The notes: generated by a model from the letters alone, not told the origin. 64,000 nt of DNA from Haemophilus parahaemolyticus (GCF_002015035.1 NZ_MUXY01000001.1:613939-677938), one strand, 5' to 3'; counted from the stretch's first letter, positions 1 through 11,467 are shown. Numbers and translations are program-made.

Positions 1-16
1 TTTGTTTGTTTGTTTG
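1..16 (-). repeat. (TTTG)4 tetranucleotide repeat at window edge
   Basis: Four perfect TTTG units (CAAA on the minus strand) start at the first base and may continue outside the window. On the minus strand they follow a possible ATG at 23-25, preceded by AGG about 9 bases upstream, so the repeat would lie within the first codons of a gene leaving the window. Pasteurellaceae use tetranucleotide repeats placed this way for phase variation. With only four visible units and a few codons, this remains a suggestion. Confidence 0.5.
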
Positions 17-62
17 TTTTTCCATTGTCAAACCTAAAACGGGTAAAGCAAGCAAAAGGTAC

Positions 63-89
63 AAAAAAGGCAGGAAAAACCTGCCTTTT
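63..89 (-). terminator. Terminator after rpsI
   Basis: AAAAGGCAGG and CCTGCCTTTT form a ten-base-pair stem with a five-base loop, followed on the minus strand by a T run. It lies about 30 bases past the rpsI stop and ends the rplM-rpsI unit. Confidence 0.85.
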
Positions 90-119
90 GCGATAATACT
101 TTCGTATAGATACTCGAAA

Positions 120-515
120 TTAACGTTTTGAGTATTGTGGACGACGACGTGCTTTGTGTAAACCCACTTTTTTACGTTCAACGCGACGTGCGTCACGAGT
201 AACGAAGCCAGCTGCACGAAGTGCTGGGCGTAAAGTTTCGTCGTATTCGATCAATGCACGTGTAATACCGTGACGGATTGCACCCGCTTGACCAGAAATA
301 CCACCACCTTTAACAGTGATGTATAAATCTAATTTATCTAATAATTTAACTAATTCTAATGGTTGACGCACGATCATACGTGAAGTTTCACGACCGAAGT
401 ATACGTCTAAAGAACGTTGGTTGATAGTGATGTTACCGCTGCCCGGTTTGATAAATACACGAGCTGAAGAGCTTTTGCGGCGACCTGTGCCGTAGTTTTG
501 ATTTGCTGCTGTCAT
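120..515 (-). CDS. rpsI: 30S ribosomal protein S9
   Basis: Small-subunit ribosomal protein that contacts 16S rRNA near the P site. The 131-residue product starts [16 protein letters not shown], has the [15 protein letters not shown] stretch in the middle, and ends in the basic tail [17 protein letters not shown] typical of S9, whose last Lys-Arg reaches the P-site tRNA. The length equals that of the family. It follows rplM by 15 bases in the usual L13-S9 operon and is closed by a strong terminator. Nothing unusual was seen. Confidence 0.98.
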   Translation of the reverse strand: MTAANQNYGTGRRKSSSARVFIKPGSGNITINQRSLDVYFGRETSRMIVRQPLELVKLLDKLDLYITVKGGGISGQAGAIRHGITRALIEYDETLRPALRAAGFVTRDARRVERKKVGLHKARRRPQYSKR

Positions 516-530
516 TTTGATGCTCCGTGA

Positions 531-1108
<578 letters not shown>

Positions 1109-1157
1109 CAGATTTTGTATTAAAAATCTAATACTTTTCCTCATTTTTAGCATAAAT

Positions 1158-1195
1158 TGAAAGAGCTAAACTCTAATCCCCCTAAGTTTAGCTCT
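1158..1195 (-). terminator. Terminator of the muk operon
   Basis: GAGCTAAACT pairs with AGTTTAGCTC around an 11-base loop, just past the mukB stop; the minus strand continues into a T-rich stretch. Confidence 0.75.
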
Positions 1196-1213
1196 TAAAT
1201 AAAAAATTCCTAA

Positions 1214-4200
1214 CTATGCAAACCCTTTCAATCCAACCACTTCAACTAACTCTTGGTTATTGGTAATCTTACGCACTAATTTATAAGTTGTTCCACGTTC
1301 TGGGCTGATATTTTCTGGTGCCGCAATCAATAGTTGCATATCTAAACGTTCACAAAGTTCAAAGAGCGTGTTGATCGACATCGCATCAAGTCGAGCTGCC
1401 TCATCCAAGAAGAGCAAACGACAAGGGAGAATATCTTTCGCACGTAGACGACGAGACTCTTCTTCCCAGCTTTGCACCACCATTAATAAGATAGACATCC
1501 CCGTACCGATCGCCTCACCCGTTGAAAGCGCACTACTTTCCGCACGTTGCCAGCCATCTGCACCACGGTCGGTTTCGACTTCAAGATCAAGGTAATTGCG
1601 GTAATCTAACAACTCTTCGCCAATGGTTTGCGGTGTACGTTGTCCCATATCAATATGTGGGTTCACACGTTTATGCAACATCGCAAGTGCTTCTGAGAAA
1701 CTCAGTTTTTCGCTCTCAAAAAGATCTTTGTGCTGTTCACGATCTCCACTCAACGCATTCAACAACATTGCGTGTGTCTCGCGAATTTTTACATCTAAAC
1801 GTACGCCTTTCACTTGACCGAAAGCAATATTTTGTAAGCCTTGGTTCAATTGAAGAATACGATTTTGTTCACGCTGAATGGTTTTTCGTAAAATATTTGC
1901 CACACTTTCTGCACTGATCGCCAATTTTTTCTCACGACGAGTAAGCTCGTTCGTTAAGCGAGAAAGTTCAATTTCCATCTGCTCAATCGCATCAATTGGG
2001 TCATCAGTTTGGATAATATCTTGGCGAATACGCTCACGTAAATGGCGATACACTTCAATGAAGAATGCCACTTTCATCTCTGGCTTACGACTATCTTCCG
2101 AAGCACGTAAACTATCACGTAAGTATTCATTATTCGCGACCGCAGCACGTAATGCCCCCAACGCTTTATCTGAAATCGAACGCAACTCATCCGATGAATG
2201 GTACGACAATTCACGACGGTTCAAGCGTTTTTCTACATCGCTGTTACGAGAAAGCTGCAACACCAAGCACCAGCTGGTTTTTGCTTGCACCACAGAGGCA
2301 CGTTGATTTTTATAATCACGTTCCACTTTGCGTAATTCACGGCTGAGATTCTCAATTTCTGCTTCAATGCTGCCCAACTGCTTATCAAGGAACGTTTTGC
2401 GTGCACGTTGTTGACTTAAGCGTTGATGCAACTCTTCACGACGCTCAATAGCACGCTCTTCCGCCTGTGCATCACCACGTACTCCCAGCATATCCATCTC
2501 ACGGATAAGCTCTGCTAACATCTGATTTTTCACTTCATAGGCACTACGTAAACCCGTTAAGGTTTGATTGTATTGACTATGTTGTGATTGTGCTTGACGC
2601 AATTGATGACGAGCCTGCTCTCGCGTTTGTTGAGCCTGTTCCAACTCCGCTCGTAGCTGTTCGGTTAAACGGGAACCTTCCGCACCCACTGCATCTTCAT
2701 AACTGAAATGTATGCGACGTTGCATTACATCTGACAAAGCAAACACTTTTTGTTGCAATGCTTTTTGGGTCTGCTTCGCTTGGTTGTATCCTGTTTCTAG
2801 CTCTTCAAAACGGCTTGGATCGTTACGAAGCGAGCTGGCAATTGGCTCAAGTTGAGTGATATAGTTACCATATTGACGCACAAATTGCTCATCTTCTTCC
2901 GCTTCCGCCAATTGTTCACGGCAAATTTCTGCACTCTCAATTAACGCTTCATCATCGAGTAAATCTGCAAGCGGTAAAATTTTGCTTAACAATTGCAATT
3001 GTGTTTTTACCGCATCTAATTGATTGCGAAGTTGCTGTTCGTTTCCGACCGCTTGATTAAGCTCTCGTTCAATTTCGCTACGCTCTGCTACAACTGCTTG
3101 CATCGCATCTTCTGGATTATCTTGGAAAGCGAGGTTTAAATGCGTCCCCACGAATTGGCTTAAATGTTGATGCAAACGTTGGCATTTTTGCACATTAAAT
3201 GAAAACTCTGCGTGTTTTTCCGCCACTTCATCGCGTTCGGCTTTCAATGCTTCAACACGTTTTTCACGTGCAGCACGCCCGAACAACGGTACGGCAGGGA
3301 ATTTCGAGTAACGCCATTGACGCTCTGAAACTTTGACTACTACGCCTTCGTTTAACTCATCCGCACTAAATACCGCATCATCAAAAGCCGTTGGATCACC
3401 TTCGATTAAATAGAGATCGTCTGGACAATCTTCTAAGGTTTCAAGCTGAGCTTTTAATGCCTCTAAATCACGCACCACAATTGCGTGACGAGCCTCACCA
3501 TATAATGCGGAGAAATAGGGGGCATCTTCAAGTGATACATCATCATAAAGCTCAGAAAGCAACACGCCACCAAAGCGTTCTGCTAGCTGATTTAAACGTG
3601 GATCTTCCGAACCATCTGGCTGGCTCAGTTGTGAAATCTCATTGCTTAATTGCTGTTCTTTGCGTGCCAACGCATCACGAGCAAGCGTTACTTCACGCTC
3701 TTTTACCAGCATATTTTGCATAAATTGCAGCACTGCTTGGCTTGCTTCAAATGTTTCGCCACACTGCTCTTCCAAACGGGTTAACGCAGATTGAGCGGTG
3801 TGCCACGCAGGAGCATTTTTTGCCAATTGGTTATATTGATTTTGGAGCTGTTGTAGCTGTTGGCGTTGGCTTGAACGCACTTCAACAAGCTCGGCAAGTT
3901 CCGTTTCTAAATCTTCGCGTTTTGCCTGTTGCTCTTCAAAGTGATTTTCAAGCTCGTCTGCGTGGCTAAACTCACTTTGCGTTCTTTGATTAAGCTCTGC
4001 CAACAAGCGTTTTGCTTGCTGTTGTTGTTGCAAGCGTTGTTCAAGCTCGTGCAATTTTTGGCGTAATCCAACCGCTTGTGTCGCACGCATTTTCTGTTCT
4101 GGGAAAGCATTAAGCAGTGATTTAGCCTCCTCAAACGCTTGCAAGCGGTCTGTCTCTCCCACAATTTTGCAAACTAATTCATAAGCTTTTTCAAACTGCT

Positions 4201-5686
4201 CTTTCGCCATATCTGAGACAGATAAACGCTGTTCTAAGTCGAACACTTGGTCGGTAATTTCATCGGCTTGGGCTGAAAATTCTGCGTGATAATCTTCAAT
4301 ATTGTGTAAGTCTAAATTCGCCAAACCTGAAAGCTGTTTTGCTTTTTCAAGGGCAGCAACCGCTTGTTGATATTGCAAAGCACGGGTTTGTTGAGCATCT
4401 AATGCCTGCTGATAATCTGCAAGCTGAGCACGCAAATCTTCCACGTGTGCTTCTGCATCATCAGCTTGGTGTTGAGCCATTTCCACCGCTTCAGAAACTT
4501 CCTCAATCACCATCTGTTGCTCTTCAAGCTTCTCGTTGAGCTCTTCAACGTCATCTTGATAACGTTCTACTTTCTCTTGATGGCGTAACGCATTTTGCAC
4601 CAAGTTTAAATGATCGTTCGCAGAATTAAATTCTGCCTCTAGCCCTTGTTCAGTCGCCTCAATTTCCACCGATTCACGACTAAATTCTACTAAACGATGT
4701 TGCTCAAGCTCACGCTTCGATTTCAAATTCGCCCACGCCTGACGAAAACTTAACGCTTGTTGAATATTTCCCAAACGCTCGTTTGCGTGACGCATATAGT
4801 CTGCAGATACGTAATCGGTTGAGTGAGTAATCAACTGCTTAAACATATCGCGATCTGACTGTGTAACTTTGATCGCTTCAAGCGTCATACGGTTTTCACG
4901 CAATGCCGATTCCATATCTTGGAACGCTTGGCGAACGCCCGTATTTTCAGGCAATAAGTAATCGCGTAATGATTTGGTAATCACACTTGAAATACCACCA
5001 TAAAGTGACGCTTCGATCAATTTGTAGAACTTACTGCGATCACTCGCTGAGCGTAAACGTTTCGGTAACACGCCCACATCAAACATAAAGCTATGGTAAT
5101 CGGTAATGGATTGATATTGCTTGAATTGAATGTCCGATTGCTCAAATTTTTCTTTTACTTCATTCAATGTCAATACGCGTGCTTTTGCACCCATTTGTTC
5201 GGTCAAAATATAGATAATCTGTTGTTCAAACGGAACGTTCTGCAATGAGAATGGACGAATATCCACTTTTTTGTCTCGCCCAGTAATTTGTTGCAAACGG
5301 ACACCCATGATAACACGCTGACCGCGAGAATTCATGCTTTCCAACACTGCATAACAAACACCCGCTTTCAATTTACCGTATAACCCTTTATCGCGAGAGC
5401 TCGAAGTTGAACCTGCTTCAGTGGTGTTACGGAAGTTTAAAAGCGTTAAATCAGGAATTAAGGCAGTCACAAAACCTGCCATCGTGGTGGATTTACCCGC
5501 ACCATTACCGCCAGAAAGCGTGGTGACCAATTCATCTAAATCAAAAGTGCGAGCAAAAAAACCGTTCCAGTTAATTAAAGTTAAAGAACGGAATTTACCA
5601 CGTTCAATCTGTTGTAGCTGAATTGTCGGTTGCACAATCATTGTCTCTTGTGCATTCTCTTCTAAAATTAAATCCGTGTTACTCAT
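1214..5686 (-). CDS. mukB: Chromosome partition protein MukB (SMC-like condensin ATPase)
   Basis: SMC-related subunit of the MukBEF condensin, which folds and segregates the nucleoid. The N-terminal ATPase half carries Walker [10 protein letters not shown] near residue 65; long coiled coils flank a hinge ([21 protein letters not shown]); the C-terminal half carries the signature [15 protein letters not shown] and Walker [13 protein letters not shown]. The 1490 residues compare with about 1486 in E. coli. There is an N-terminal extension of about 26 residues before the conserved [16 protein letters not shown], and the C-terminus stops soon after VVGLKGFA. It is the last gene of the operon. Unusually, mukE is not directly upstream: a two-gene zeta-toxin-like cassette lies between, ending 13 bases before the mukB start. 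Confidence 0.98.
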   Translation of the reverse strand: MSNTDLILEENAQETMIVQPTIQLQQIERGKFRSLTLINWNGFFARTFDLDELVTTLSGGNGAGKSTTMAGFVTALIPDLTLLNFRNTTEAGSTSSSRDKGLYGKLKAGVCYAVLESMNSRGQRVIMGVRLQQITGRDKKVDIRPFSLQNVPFEQQIIYILTEQMGAKARVLTLNEVKEKFEQSDIQFKQYQSITDYHSFMFDVGVLPKRLRSASDRSKFYKLIEASLYGGISSVITKSLRDYLLPENTGVRQAFQDMESALRENRMTLEAIKVTQSDRDMFKQLITHSTDYVSADYMRHANERLGNIQQALSFRQAWANLKSKRELEQHRLVEFSRESVEIEATEQGLEAEFNSANDHLNLVQNALRHQEKVERYQDDVEELNEKLEEQQMVIEEVSEAVEMAQHQADDAEAHVEDLRAQLADYQQALDAQQTRALQYQQAVAALEKAKQLSGLANLDLHNIEDYHAEFSAQADEITDQVFDLEQRLSVSDMAKEQFEKAYELVCKIVGETDRLQAFEEAKSLLNAFPEQKMRATQAVGLRQKLHELEQRLQQQQQAKRLLAELNQRTQSEFSHADELENHFEEQQAKREDLETELAELVEVRSSQRQQLQQLQNQYNQLAKNAPAWHTAQSALTRLEEQCGETFEASQAVLQFMQNMLVKEREVTLARDALARKEQQLSNEISQLSQPDGSEDPRLNQLAERFGGVLLSELYDDVSLEDAPYFSALYGEARHAIVVRDLEALKAQLETLEDCPDDLYLIEGDPTAFDDAVFSADELNEGVVVKVSERQWRYSKFPAVPLFGRAAREKRVEALKAERDEVAEKHAEFSFNVQKCQRLHQHLSQFVGTHLNLAFQDNPEDAMQAVVAERSEIERELNQAVGNEQQLRNQLDAVKTQLQLLSKILPLADLLDDEALIESAEICREQLAEAEEDEQFVRQYGNYITQLEPIASSLRNDPSRFEELETGYNQAKQTQKALQQKVFALSDVMQRRIHFSYEDAVGAEGSRLTEQLRAELEQAQQTREQARHQLRQAQSQHSQYNQTLTGLRSAYEVKNQMLAELIREMDMLGVRGDAQAEERAIERREELHQRLSQQRARKTFLDKQLGSIEAEIENLSRELRKVERDYKNQRASVVQAKTSWCLVLQLSRNSDVEKRLNRRELSYHSSDELRSISDKALGALRAAVANNEYLRDSLRASEDSRKPEMKVAFFIEVYRHLRERIRQDIIQTDDPIDAIEQMEIELSRLTNELTRREKKLAISAESVANILRKTIQREQNRILQLNQGLQNIAFGQVKGVRLDVKIRETHAMLLNALSGDREQHKDLFESEKLSFSEALAMLHKRVNPHIDMGQRTPQTIGEELLDYRNYLDLEVETDRGADGWQRAESSALSTGEAIGTGMSILLMVVQSWEEESRRLRAKDILPCRLLFLDEAARLDAMSINTLFELCERLDMQLLIAAPENISPERGTTYKLVRKITNNQELVEVVGLKGFA

Positions 5687-5699
5687 TAGGATTTTTCCT

Positions 5700-6407
5700 T
5701 TATCTATTTAATTCTGTATTGATAATAGCGGTTAATTGATCTGCTGGTGTATCTTTAATATCAAATAATTTCTGAGAGCGAGAATATACTTCAAAGCCAT
5801 CGGGTTTCGCCTCTTGCAAAACACGCACCGCGTTATTTGCTAAATTTGCAATCACAAAGTCGAAATGTTCTCTTGGCACATAACGAGGTTGCATACCTTG
5901 ACGCGCTTGTTCCTCTGCTCTTTTTAGTGTGCTATCCCAACTCAGCTCTTTAGGGCAAGTACAAATTAACACATTGGTTTGGTAGCCATAATGCTTAAAA
6001 TTTGCAAGTTCTTTAAGAGGCACATCAGCGGTGCGAAAAGTCCCTTCAATCAATAAATTAAAACGATGTGCTATGGCTTCACCTCGAATACGTTGCACCA
6101 TTTTACCGGTGAATTCGCCTGTATATTTCGAAGCCTCTTTGCCATATTGCTGATAAATTTCATGGTAATACTGATGGTAAGGACGAAATTCATCTCCGTT
6201 AATTATCAGCAAGTTGAAATCTAAACGCTTACTCATTGCAAGAGAACCGAAAGATTTCCCAGCACCAGGTTGCCCTCCCAGTAAAATAGCAACAGGGTAC
6301 TCTTGTGGGGTAACCTGACTTTCAGCAAGCAAATTTGCCCAAATTTTAGGAAAATTTCGTTCAATATCAGCCTCAACATCGTAAGCATTTATATCAAAGT
6401 TTTGCAT
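5700..6407 (-). CDS. Zeta-toxin-like P-loop kinase inside the muk operon
   Basis: Numbered from the chosen start, the 235-residue protein shows Walker [10 protein letters not shown] at 44-52, NGDEF with Asp72, then IEGTF near 120-124, and basic residues further on: the order seen in zeta/PezT toxins, which phosphorylate UDP-N-acetylglucosamine. I chose the ATG at 6407 because AGAGG lies four bases before it, immediately after the upstream stop codon. An in-frame ATG at 6449 would overlap the upstream gene by 35 bases and add 14 residues. It is cotranscribed with mukF, mukE and mukB. The fold is clear; toxicity and substrate are inferred, and other zeta-fold kinases are possible. Confidence 0.8.
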   Translation of the reverse strand: MQNFDINAYDVEADIERNFPKIWANLLAESQVTPQEYPVAILLGGQPGAGKSFGSLAMSKRLDFNLLIINGDEFRPYHQYYHEIYQQYGKEASKYTGEFTGKMVQRIRGEAIAHRFNLLIEGTFRTADVPLKELANFKHYGYQTNVLICTCPKELSWDSTLKRAEEQARQGMQPRYVPREHFDFVIANLANNAVRVLQEAKPDGFEVYSRSQKLFDIKDTPADQLTAIINTELNR

Positions 6408-6414
6408 AAAACCT

Positions 6415-6636
6415 CTAAATTGCTCGTGATGAATGGTATTTAGCACCAACCTCTTTCACTTGACTTGAAAGCAAATCGAAATCGATCGCCTCAGGTTCGG
6501 TGCGATATACTTGCCCTCTTAAACGGCTAAGAAAAAGTTGATCTTCATTGAGTGGTAATTCTAAAATTTTACTTAAATCTGCTTGAGTACTTGCGATTAA
6601 CTCAATCAACACATCTTTTTGCATTAACGTACACAT
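6415..6636 (-). CDS. Small protein, candidate antitoxin partner of the zeta-like kinase
   Basis: A 73-residue, acidic, helix-rich protein (ELIASTQADLSKILELPLNEDQ..). I do not recognise a family. Its ATG shares one base with the mukE stop (TAATG), and its stop lies directly before the kinase start, so it is translationally coupled to both. Size, position and order match an epsilon-type antitoxin preceding a zeta toxin, which is the basis for the suggestion. There is no visible DNA-binding helix-turn-helix, so it would resemble the epsilon rather than the PezA type. An internal Met5 is an alternative start. Confidence 0.65.
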   Translation of the reverse strand: MCTLMQKDVLIELIASTQADLSKILELPLNEDQLFLSRLRGQVYRTEPEAIDFDLLSSQVKEVGAKYHSSRAI

Positions 6637-7343
6637 TATTCCTCACCCTCTGCAAAATCTTCCTCATTTTCTACCGCTTGTTCTTCTGTATCAGCGGTAG
6701 GATTTGACGCGGTTGCCTCACCATCACGAATCAAACGTAATTGTGCTTCGCGGTAATCATCTCCTGCGCGAACGTCCGCACCAAAACGGAAAACGGAAAC
6801 GGAAATTACAAATTTCTTGCTGTTTTGATCACCAATACGGGTAATCATTCCAACACGAGCCAAGCGACGCAAGGCTCCACTAACTTTTTCGACCAATTTA
6901 GCCTTATCTAAATCTGAACCTGTAGAACGTGGATTTACCGCTTTTAACAATTTTTGTTCATCGGCAAGGTTTAACAACTCTTCATAAACATCATCGTAAC
7001 TAAACACGCCTTGTTGTGCCAAGCGTTCTGGACTCAAATAGAGGTAGCATAATACTTTACCCACTAACATCTCCATTTCAGACATCGCAGAACGGGCTAT
7101 CAAGGTTGAGGCACGTGGGCGGAGGTAGAAAAAACCTTCTGGTGCACGAATAAGATCCACGTGATAACGGTTGTAAAACTGCTCAAGTTCTGCTTGGAAA
7201 TCCATCAAAAACGCATGTTCATCAAGCAAATCAATACTAATATGACGACCTGCACGCAATTGGCTATCAAGGCTTGGAAAAATTGGGTTGGCAATTGCCA
7301 CCGCTAATTTAGTTGAAATTACATCTTGAATATTCTCTGTCAT
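6636..7343 (-). CDS. mukE: Chromosome partition protein MukE
   Basis: Winged-helix (kite) subunit of MukBEF that binds MukF and the MukB heads. It matches MukE throughout: [65 protein letters not shown], and an acidic C-terminal tail. I start it at ATG 7343 ([10 protein letters not shown].., 235 residues), preceded by AAGAG. The reading frame is open further upstream to a TTG at 7382 inside mukF, which is less likely. Its stop overlaps the start of the small cassette gene by one base. Confidence 0.95.
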   Translation of the reverse strand: MTENIQDVISTKLAVAIANPIFPSLDSQLRAGRHISIDLLDEHAFLMDFQAELEQFYNRYHVDLIRAPEGFFYLRPRASTLIARSAMSEMEMLVGKVLCYLYLSPERLAQQGVFSYDDVYEELLNLADEQKLLKAVNPRSTGSDLDKAKLVEKVSGALRRLARVGMITRIGDQNSKKFVISVSVFRFGADVRAGDDYREAQLRLIRDGEATASNPTADTEEQAVENEEDFAEGEE

Positions 7344-7365
7344 AATTTTTCTCTTTTTTGCTTGA

Positions 7366-8703
7366 CTATTGGTATTGATCAATCACGTGGGCTTGCACTT
7401 TCGCCCCTGTTTCATTAATCGCTTGCCATTCTGGATAAACCGCTTGGCTATCTAAACTTGCCATACCCAATTTACTTGCTTGATCTATGATAATACGTGC
7501 CACATCAAAATGGCGAGAGTGCGGATAACGAGCCAATTGTTCACGTAAAACCTCGCCTAAATCGATCGGCTTACCTTCCACTCTAAATTGTTTAAGATAA
7601 ACCTGCATCATTGCTACAATTTGCTCTTGCACATCACTGATGGATTGATATTCCAACTCTGTTGGTAATTCACCAACCGCTTCGGCTTCGTTAAATTCAT
7701 TTTCATCATCACGTAAATCAAGAAGCGAATCCGCTTTCGCAGTATAAAGCATCCAAGGTGCATCAAAATAATCTTGAATAGATTGACGCAAGCGCTGACC
7801 AAATACACGGTTTTTATCCATATCAATGGCAGTACGAATAAATTTATGCACGTGGCGATCGTAGCCAATCCAAAGATCGATTGCCTGTTGTCCCCAGCTC
7901 ATAATGCGGTCTAATTTATTTTGCAGATTAACCACTAGCTGATCGATGAAATCTAAATCGTAACGCCCAATCAAACAACTCTGAATACGTAACAACTGTG
8001 CCTGTAGCTTGTCGCCCGCTGCATTCAATGTATCTTGCAACTCTCGCAGATTGCCCGATGTTTCGTCTAATAATTGTTCACAACTAATAATCGCTTCGTG
8101 CCAGTTTTGACTTAACAGATTCGCAATTCGCTCACGAATTTGGTGCTGATTCTCATCCATAACACGTTGAGAAAGATCGATACTATCAAAAATTTCTGCC
8201 ACCGAATATTTTAACGGTGCAAATACATTATTTCGCCAATGGCGTTCATCGCCGCCCTCTTCAGCAGCAAGAGATGCTTTTTGGATTTCACTTGCCACAA
8301 TCGAAAGCTGAATAGAAAGACGCAAGCTAGAAAACTCACGCTGACGGATGTAGTAGTTCGCAATTCCCACCGCAAGCGGCGTAACACGATAAATTGCCAA
8401 ACCTTCAGTAAATTCGCTAGAAAAGCGGTTTAGAAGGCGCTGTTTTACTAGATCATTGATCGCATTATTTGCACGCTGATTGATTGTATTGTCAGCTTGT
8501 TTAAAGGCTTGAGAAACGTAGCGGAAAAGATCAACTAAATCACTTTCAAGTAATTCACCATCGTTCTGTTCTTGGTTAAAAATAGAAATCGCCAATAAAA
8601 AGGCAAGGCGTTCAGGCGGAAGCGAAAGCGAAAACTCACTCTCTTTCGTCCAATGGATAAGTTCTGGAATAGTGTGTGCCAATTCGTTCTGTGCAGTCAG
8701 CAT
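7366..8703 (-). CDS. mukF: Chromosome partition protein MukF (kleisin)
   Basis: Kleisin subunit that dimerises and links the MukB heads. The 445 residues match the roughly 440 of E. coli MukF: an N-terminal winged-helix part ([29 protein letters not shown]), central helices ([20 protein letters not shown]), and a C-terminal winged-helix segment ([27 protein letters not shown]). First gene of the operon, with a 120-base upstream gap before a bidirectional terminator. The smtA gene found upstream in E. coli is absent here. Confidence 0.97.
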   Translation of the reverse strand: MLTAQNELAHTIPELIHWTKESEFSLSLPPERLAFLLAISIFNQEQNDGELLESDLVDLFRYVSQAFKQADNTINQRANNAINDLVKQRLLNRFSSEFTEGLAIYRVTPLAVGIANYYIRQREFSSLRLSIQLSIVASEIQKASLAAEEGGDERHWRNNVFAPLKYSVAEIFDSIDLSQRVMDENQHQIRERIANLLSQNWHEAIISCEQLLDETSGNLRELQDTLNAAGDKLQAQLLRIQSCLIGRYDLDFIDQLVVNLQNKLDRIMSWGQQAIDLWIGYDRHVHKFIRTAIDMDKNRVFGQRLRQSIQDYFDAPWMLYTAKADSLLDLRDDENEFNEAEAVGELPTELEYQSISDVQEQIVAMMQVYLKQFRVEGKPIDLGEVLREQLARYPHSRHFDVARIIIDQASKLGMASLDSQAVYPEWQAINETGAKVQAHVIDQYQ

Positions 8704-8782
8704 AAGGCTTATATTCGTATAGTCAAAAATGGGATTTATTGTACCGTAAAGCTCAACAAATAGAAATTAGAAATCATAAGCA

Positions 8783-8814
8783 AAAATAAACCTAGCCGAA
8801 GCTAGGTTTATTTT
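8783..8814. terminator. Bidirectional terminator downstream of the nhaC-like gene
   Basis: AAAATAAACCTAGC and GCTAGGTTTATTTT form a perfect 14-base-pair stem with a CGAA tetraloop. A-run and T-run flanks let it work on either strand. It follows the NhaC-like gene and precedes mukF, isolating the two units. Confidence 0.88.
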
Positions 8815-8819
8815 ATCTT

Positions 8820-10362
8820 CTACTCTTTTTCTACATTTTTTGCTTTAAACAGCATAATCAACACTAACATTGTTATACCCGCTGTAATAAAACCGAGTAA
8901 CCCTGACTCAGTAAAACCTACAACTAAGTAACCTATCACCGATGCTGCGGCAACTAACAACGCATAAGGCAATTGTGAAAGCACGTGATCTATATGGTTA
9001 TTGAGCACCCGTTGAAGATAGAATTGTTGTGTCTGACACTGGAGAACAGTGGTCACCACATACAGCACCTGCCATTACAGCTGATAAACAAGGGATAATT
9101 AAGTTTGGATCAGAATGCACTGCCATTGCTGCACCAATTGGTAACATAATACCGAAAGTACCCCAGCTTGTCCCCGTTGAGAATGCCATTACAGAAGCAA
9201 GCACAAACAAAATTGCAGGCAAGAACGCTGGTAATATATTCCCTGCCACTAAGCTTGAAAGGTATTTACCCGTTTGCATATCGCTTACGACACCGTTGAT
9301 TGTCCACGCAAAGAAAAGAATTAAAATTGCACCAGACATCATTTTTACGCCCGTTCCATAAGCTTTAATATAATTGCTTACAGAAATATGACGACGAGTT
9401 AATAAACAAAGCGTGAGTACGGTAAGACTTACCAAGCCTCCCGTCACCAATGAAATACCAACAGTTGTGTTCTCAAATGCACCTAAAATCGTAAACGAAT
9501 TTCCTGCTTCAGCAAGTGCATCACCACCCGTTTTTAGCATCATCGTTACCGTACCGATAATTAACGCCAAGATTGGAAGGACTAAATCACGTACACCCGC
9601 CTCTGAAGAACCTTGTTGCTCAAAAGATTTCTCTTCTTGACTCATTGCATTGTGCTCAAAACGTACCATAGAACCAATATCAAACGAGAAATAGGCTACG
9701 AAGAACACCATTACAATTGAGAAAATTGCATAGAAGTTCATTGCACTCATCGTTACAAACGCACCTAATGGTGTGTAGCCTGTAATAGAGTGTGTAGCTA
9801 ATAACCCAGCGATAAGTGTGATGATGTAAGCTCCCCAACTTGAAATTGGCATTAATACACACATCGGTGCAGCAGTTGAGTCTAAAATATAAGCTAGTTT
9901 TGCACGTGATACTTTAAATTTATCAGTCACAGGGCGAGCAATTGCCCCTACAGCAAGACTGTGGAAGTAATCATCAATAAAAGTAACAAATACTAGGCAA
10001 GCCGCCATTAATTTGGCACCACGTCTGCCTTTTACTTTCTCTTGAGCCCAATTTGCAAAGGCTTGGTTTGCACCAGAAACGCTTAGTAAAGACGTTAAAA
10101 TGCCTAATAATATTAAAAATAAAATAATATTGATATTGTTACTATTAAAGCCCTCTTCGCCACCTTTATAAAGCAAAGAAACTACACTATTTTTTAAATA
10201 TAAAACAGCATCAAGCACATTACCGTCAGATAACATTAATGCACCGACAATAATACCTAAACTTAATGAAATTAAAACACGTCTGGTTGCAATCGCAAGT
10301 AGAAGTGCAATTAACGCTGGTACAACAGACCAGAGCGATGATGAATAATCAACAAGATTCAT
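8820..10362 (-). pseudogene. NhaC-family Na+/H+ antiporter-like transporter (probable lysine transporter), frameshifted
   Basis: Inner-membrane NhaC-family carrier with about a dozen hydrophobic segments. The first frame (start 10362) runs to a stop at 8998-9000 right after GDHCSPVSDTTILSSTGAQ. The conserved continuation NHIDHVLSQLPYALLVAAAS lies in another frame down to 8820. Restoring two lost bases (or removing one) near 8997-9001 would give about 513 residues. The break removes the last two membrane segments. A lysine riboswitch precedes it, and NhaC relatives under this riboswitch were predicted to be lysine transporters (LysW), so lysine uptake is the better guess than sodium export. 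The frameshift may be genuine or a sequencing error. Confidence 0.85.
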
Positions 10363-10469
10363 AAAACCTCTAATTTATTAAAAGATATTTTTATAACGTC
10401 ATTGAATCTACTGAATGTATTTACGCAGGAAGGCAAATAAAGGAAGGATAAAGGAAAATATCCTCACCT

Positions 10470-10655
10470 AACTTACAGTAGCACTCCGCAGTGATACAAA
10501 GAATATCAAAACTGCGACAGTGTCGTCCCTTTCGGCAACGACCCCAACCAACCAAGATGACGCCTGATTGATTTCGGCAAATACACCTTTCATTTTTCCT
10601 CATCGTTTTCCACTCAGAAAAAGTACTTATCGTATTTGCACCTCTACAATTGTAG
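10470..10655 (-). promoter_or_regulatory. Lysine riboswitch (L box) upstream of the nhaC-like gene
   Basis: Read on the minus strand, the conserved L-box landmarks appear in order: AGAGGTGC (10638-10645), then AGTA, then GAAAGGTGT..GCCGAA, then GGGGTCGTTGCCGAAAGG, a CTGTCGCAG arm, and the closing CTGCGGAGTGCTACTG ending near 10475. These match the lysC leaders of E. coli and Bacillus in sequence and order. About 110 bases separate the aptamer from the gene start. I see no clear terminator there, so the output may be translational. It explains the GC-rich non-coding patch in an AT-rich gap. Confidence 0.85.
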
Positions 10656-10757
10656 GATTTAATAAAGATTACCTGAAATAGAAACATTAAACAAGCGAAA
10701 TTTTCAGCATTTTGGCGTTATTTCTGAATATTTTAAATTTAAATGATTTACCTTAAA

Positions 10758-10778
10758 AATATATTACTGTAATATATT
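10758..10778 (+). promoter_or_regulatory. 21-bp palindrome in the hns promoter region
   Basis: AATATATTAC-T-GTAATATATT is a perfect inverted repeat, 43 bases before the hns start. It holds a TGTAATAT sequence resembling an extended -10 element, with TTACCT about 16 bases before it. It could be an operator (hns genes are autoregulated) or simply an AT-rich promoter. Confidence 0.45.
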
Positions 10779-10820
10779 CGCACTTTCAGCCTCATAATTT
10801 ATATATTTATAGGAGATCAT

Positions 10821-11216
10821 ATGTCTGAAACATTAAAAACATTATCTAATATTCGTAGTTTACGTGTACTAGCGCGCGAAACATCTCTTGAACAACTAGA
10901 AGCGTTATTAGAAAAATTAACTATTGTTATTGAAGAAAAACGTGAAGACGTAAAAGCCCAAGAATTAGAACAAGCAAAATTTTTAGAAAGCTTAAATAAA
11001 TATAAAGAGATGTTAGCTCAAGATGGCATTTCAGCTGATGAATTAGCATCATTACTGAGTAATGCTCATGTTGAAAAAAAATCACGTAAACCAATCGCTC
11101 CTCGCCCCGCTAAATATAAATTCGTTGATGTTAATGGCAATGAAAAAACTTGGACAGGTCAAGGTCGCACCCCACGTGAATTAGTTGGTAAAAATTTATC
11201 TGAGTTTGAGATTTAA
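10821..11216 (+). CDS. hns: DNA-binding protein H-NS
   Basis: Nucleoid-associated silencer of AT-rich DNA. The 131-residue protein has an N-terminal helical oligomerisation region (TLSNIRSLRVLARETSLEQLEALLEKL), a charged linker (KKSRKPIAPRPAKYKF), and the C-terminal DNA-binding domain with the hook TWTGQGRTPRELV that enters the minor groove. AGGAG lies seven bases before the ATG. It is a single-gene unit with its own terminator. The AT-rich glycosyltransferase and PIN-like genes elsewhere in this window are natural candidates for its silencing, which is inference. Confidence 0.97.
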   Translation: MSETLKTLSNIRSLRVLARETSLEQLEALLEKLTIVIEEKREDVKAQELEQAKFLESLNKYKEMLAQDGISADELASLLSNAHVEKKSRKPIAPRPAKYKFVDVNGNEKTWTGQGRTPRELVGKNLSEFEI

Positions 11217-11225
11217 TGACTATCT

Positions 11226-11255
11226 AAAAGCATGAATATCTATTCATGCTTTTTT
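11226..11255 (+). terminator. hns terminator
   Basis: AAAAGCATGAATA pairs with TATTCATGCTTTT across a two-base gap, followed by a T run, ten bases past the hns stop. Confidence 0.88.
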
Positions 11256-11467
11256 ATTCCTAAAAGCCATCCATTAGAAATTAAATAAATTAAGTTTCTG
11301 GACAAAAACTCATAATATATCAACAAGACTCCTGTAAATATTATTATCTGAACGACACTTCCAGACAATATCACCTTTTAATCATTCTTCTTACTAGATC
11401 TATGAATATATTCGTGAATACACTTATTTTGTCCTCTATACCCATTTGGAGTATTCAAGATAAAACA

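Noticed and set aside
10421..10687. 88-codon ORF upstream of the nhaC-like gene
   Set aside because: It coincides with the lysine riboswitch, whose structure explains the composition.
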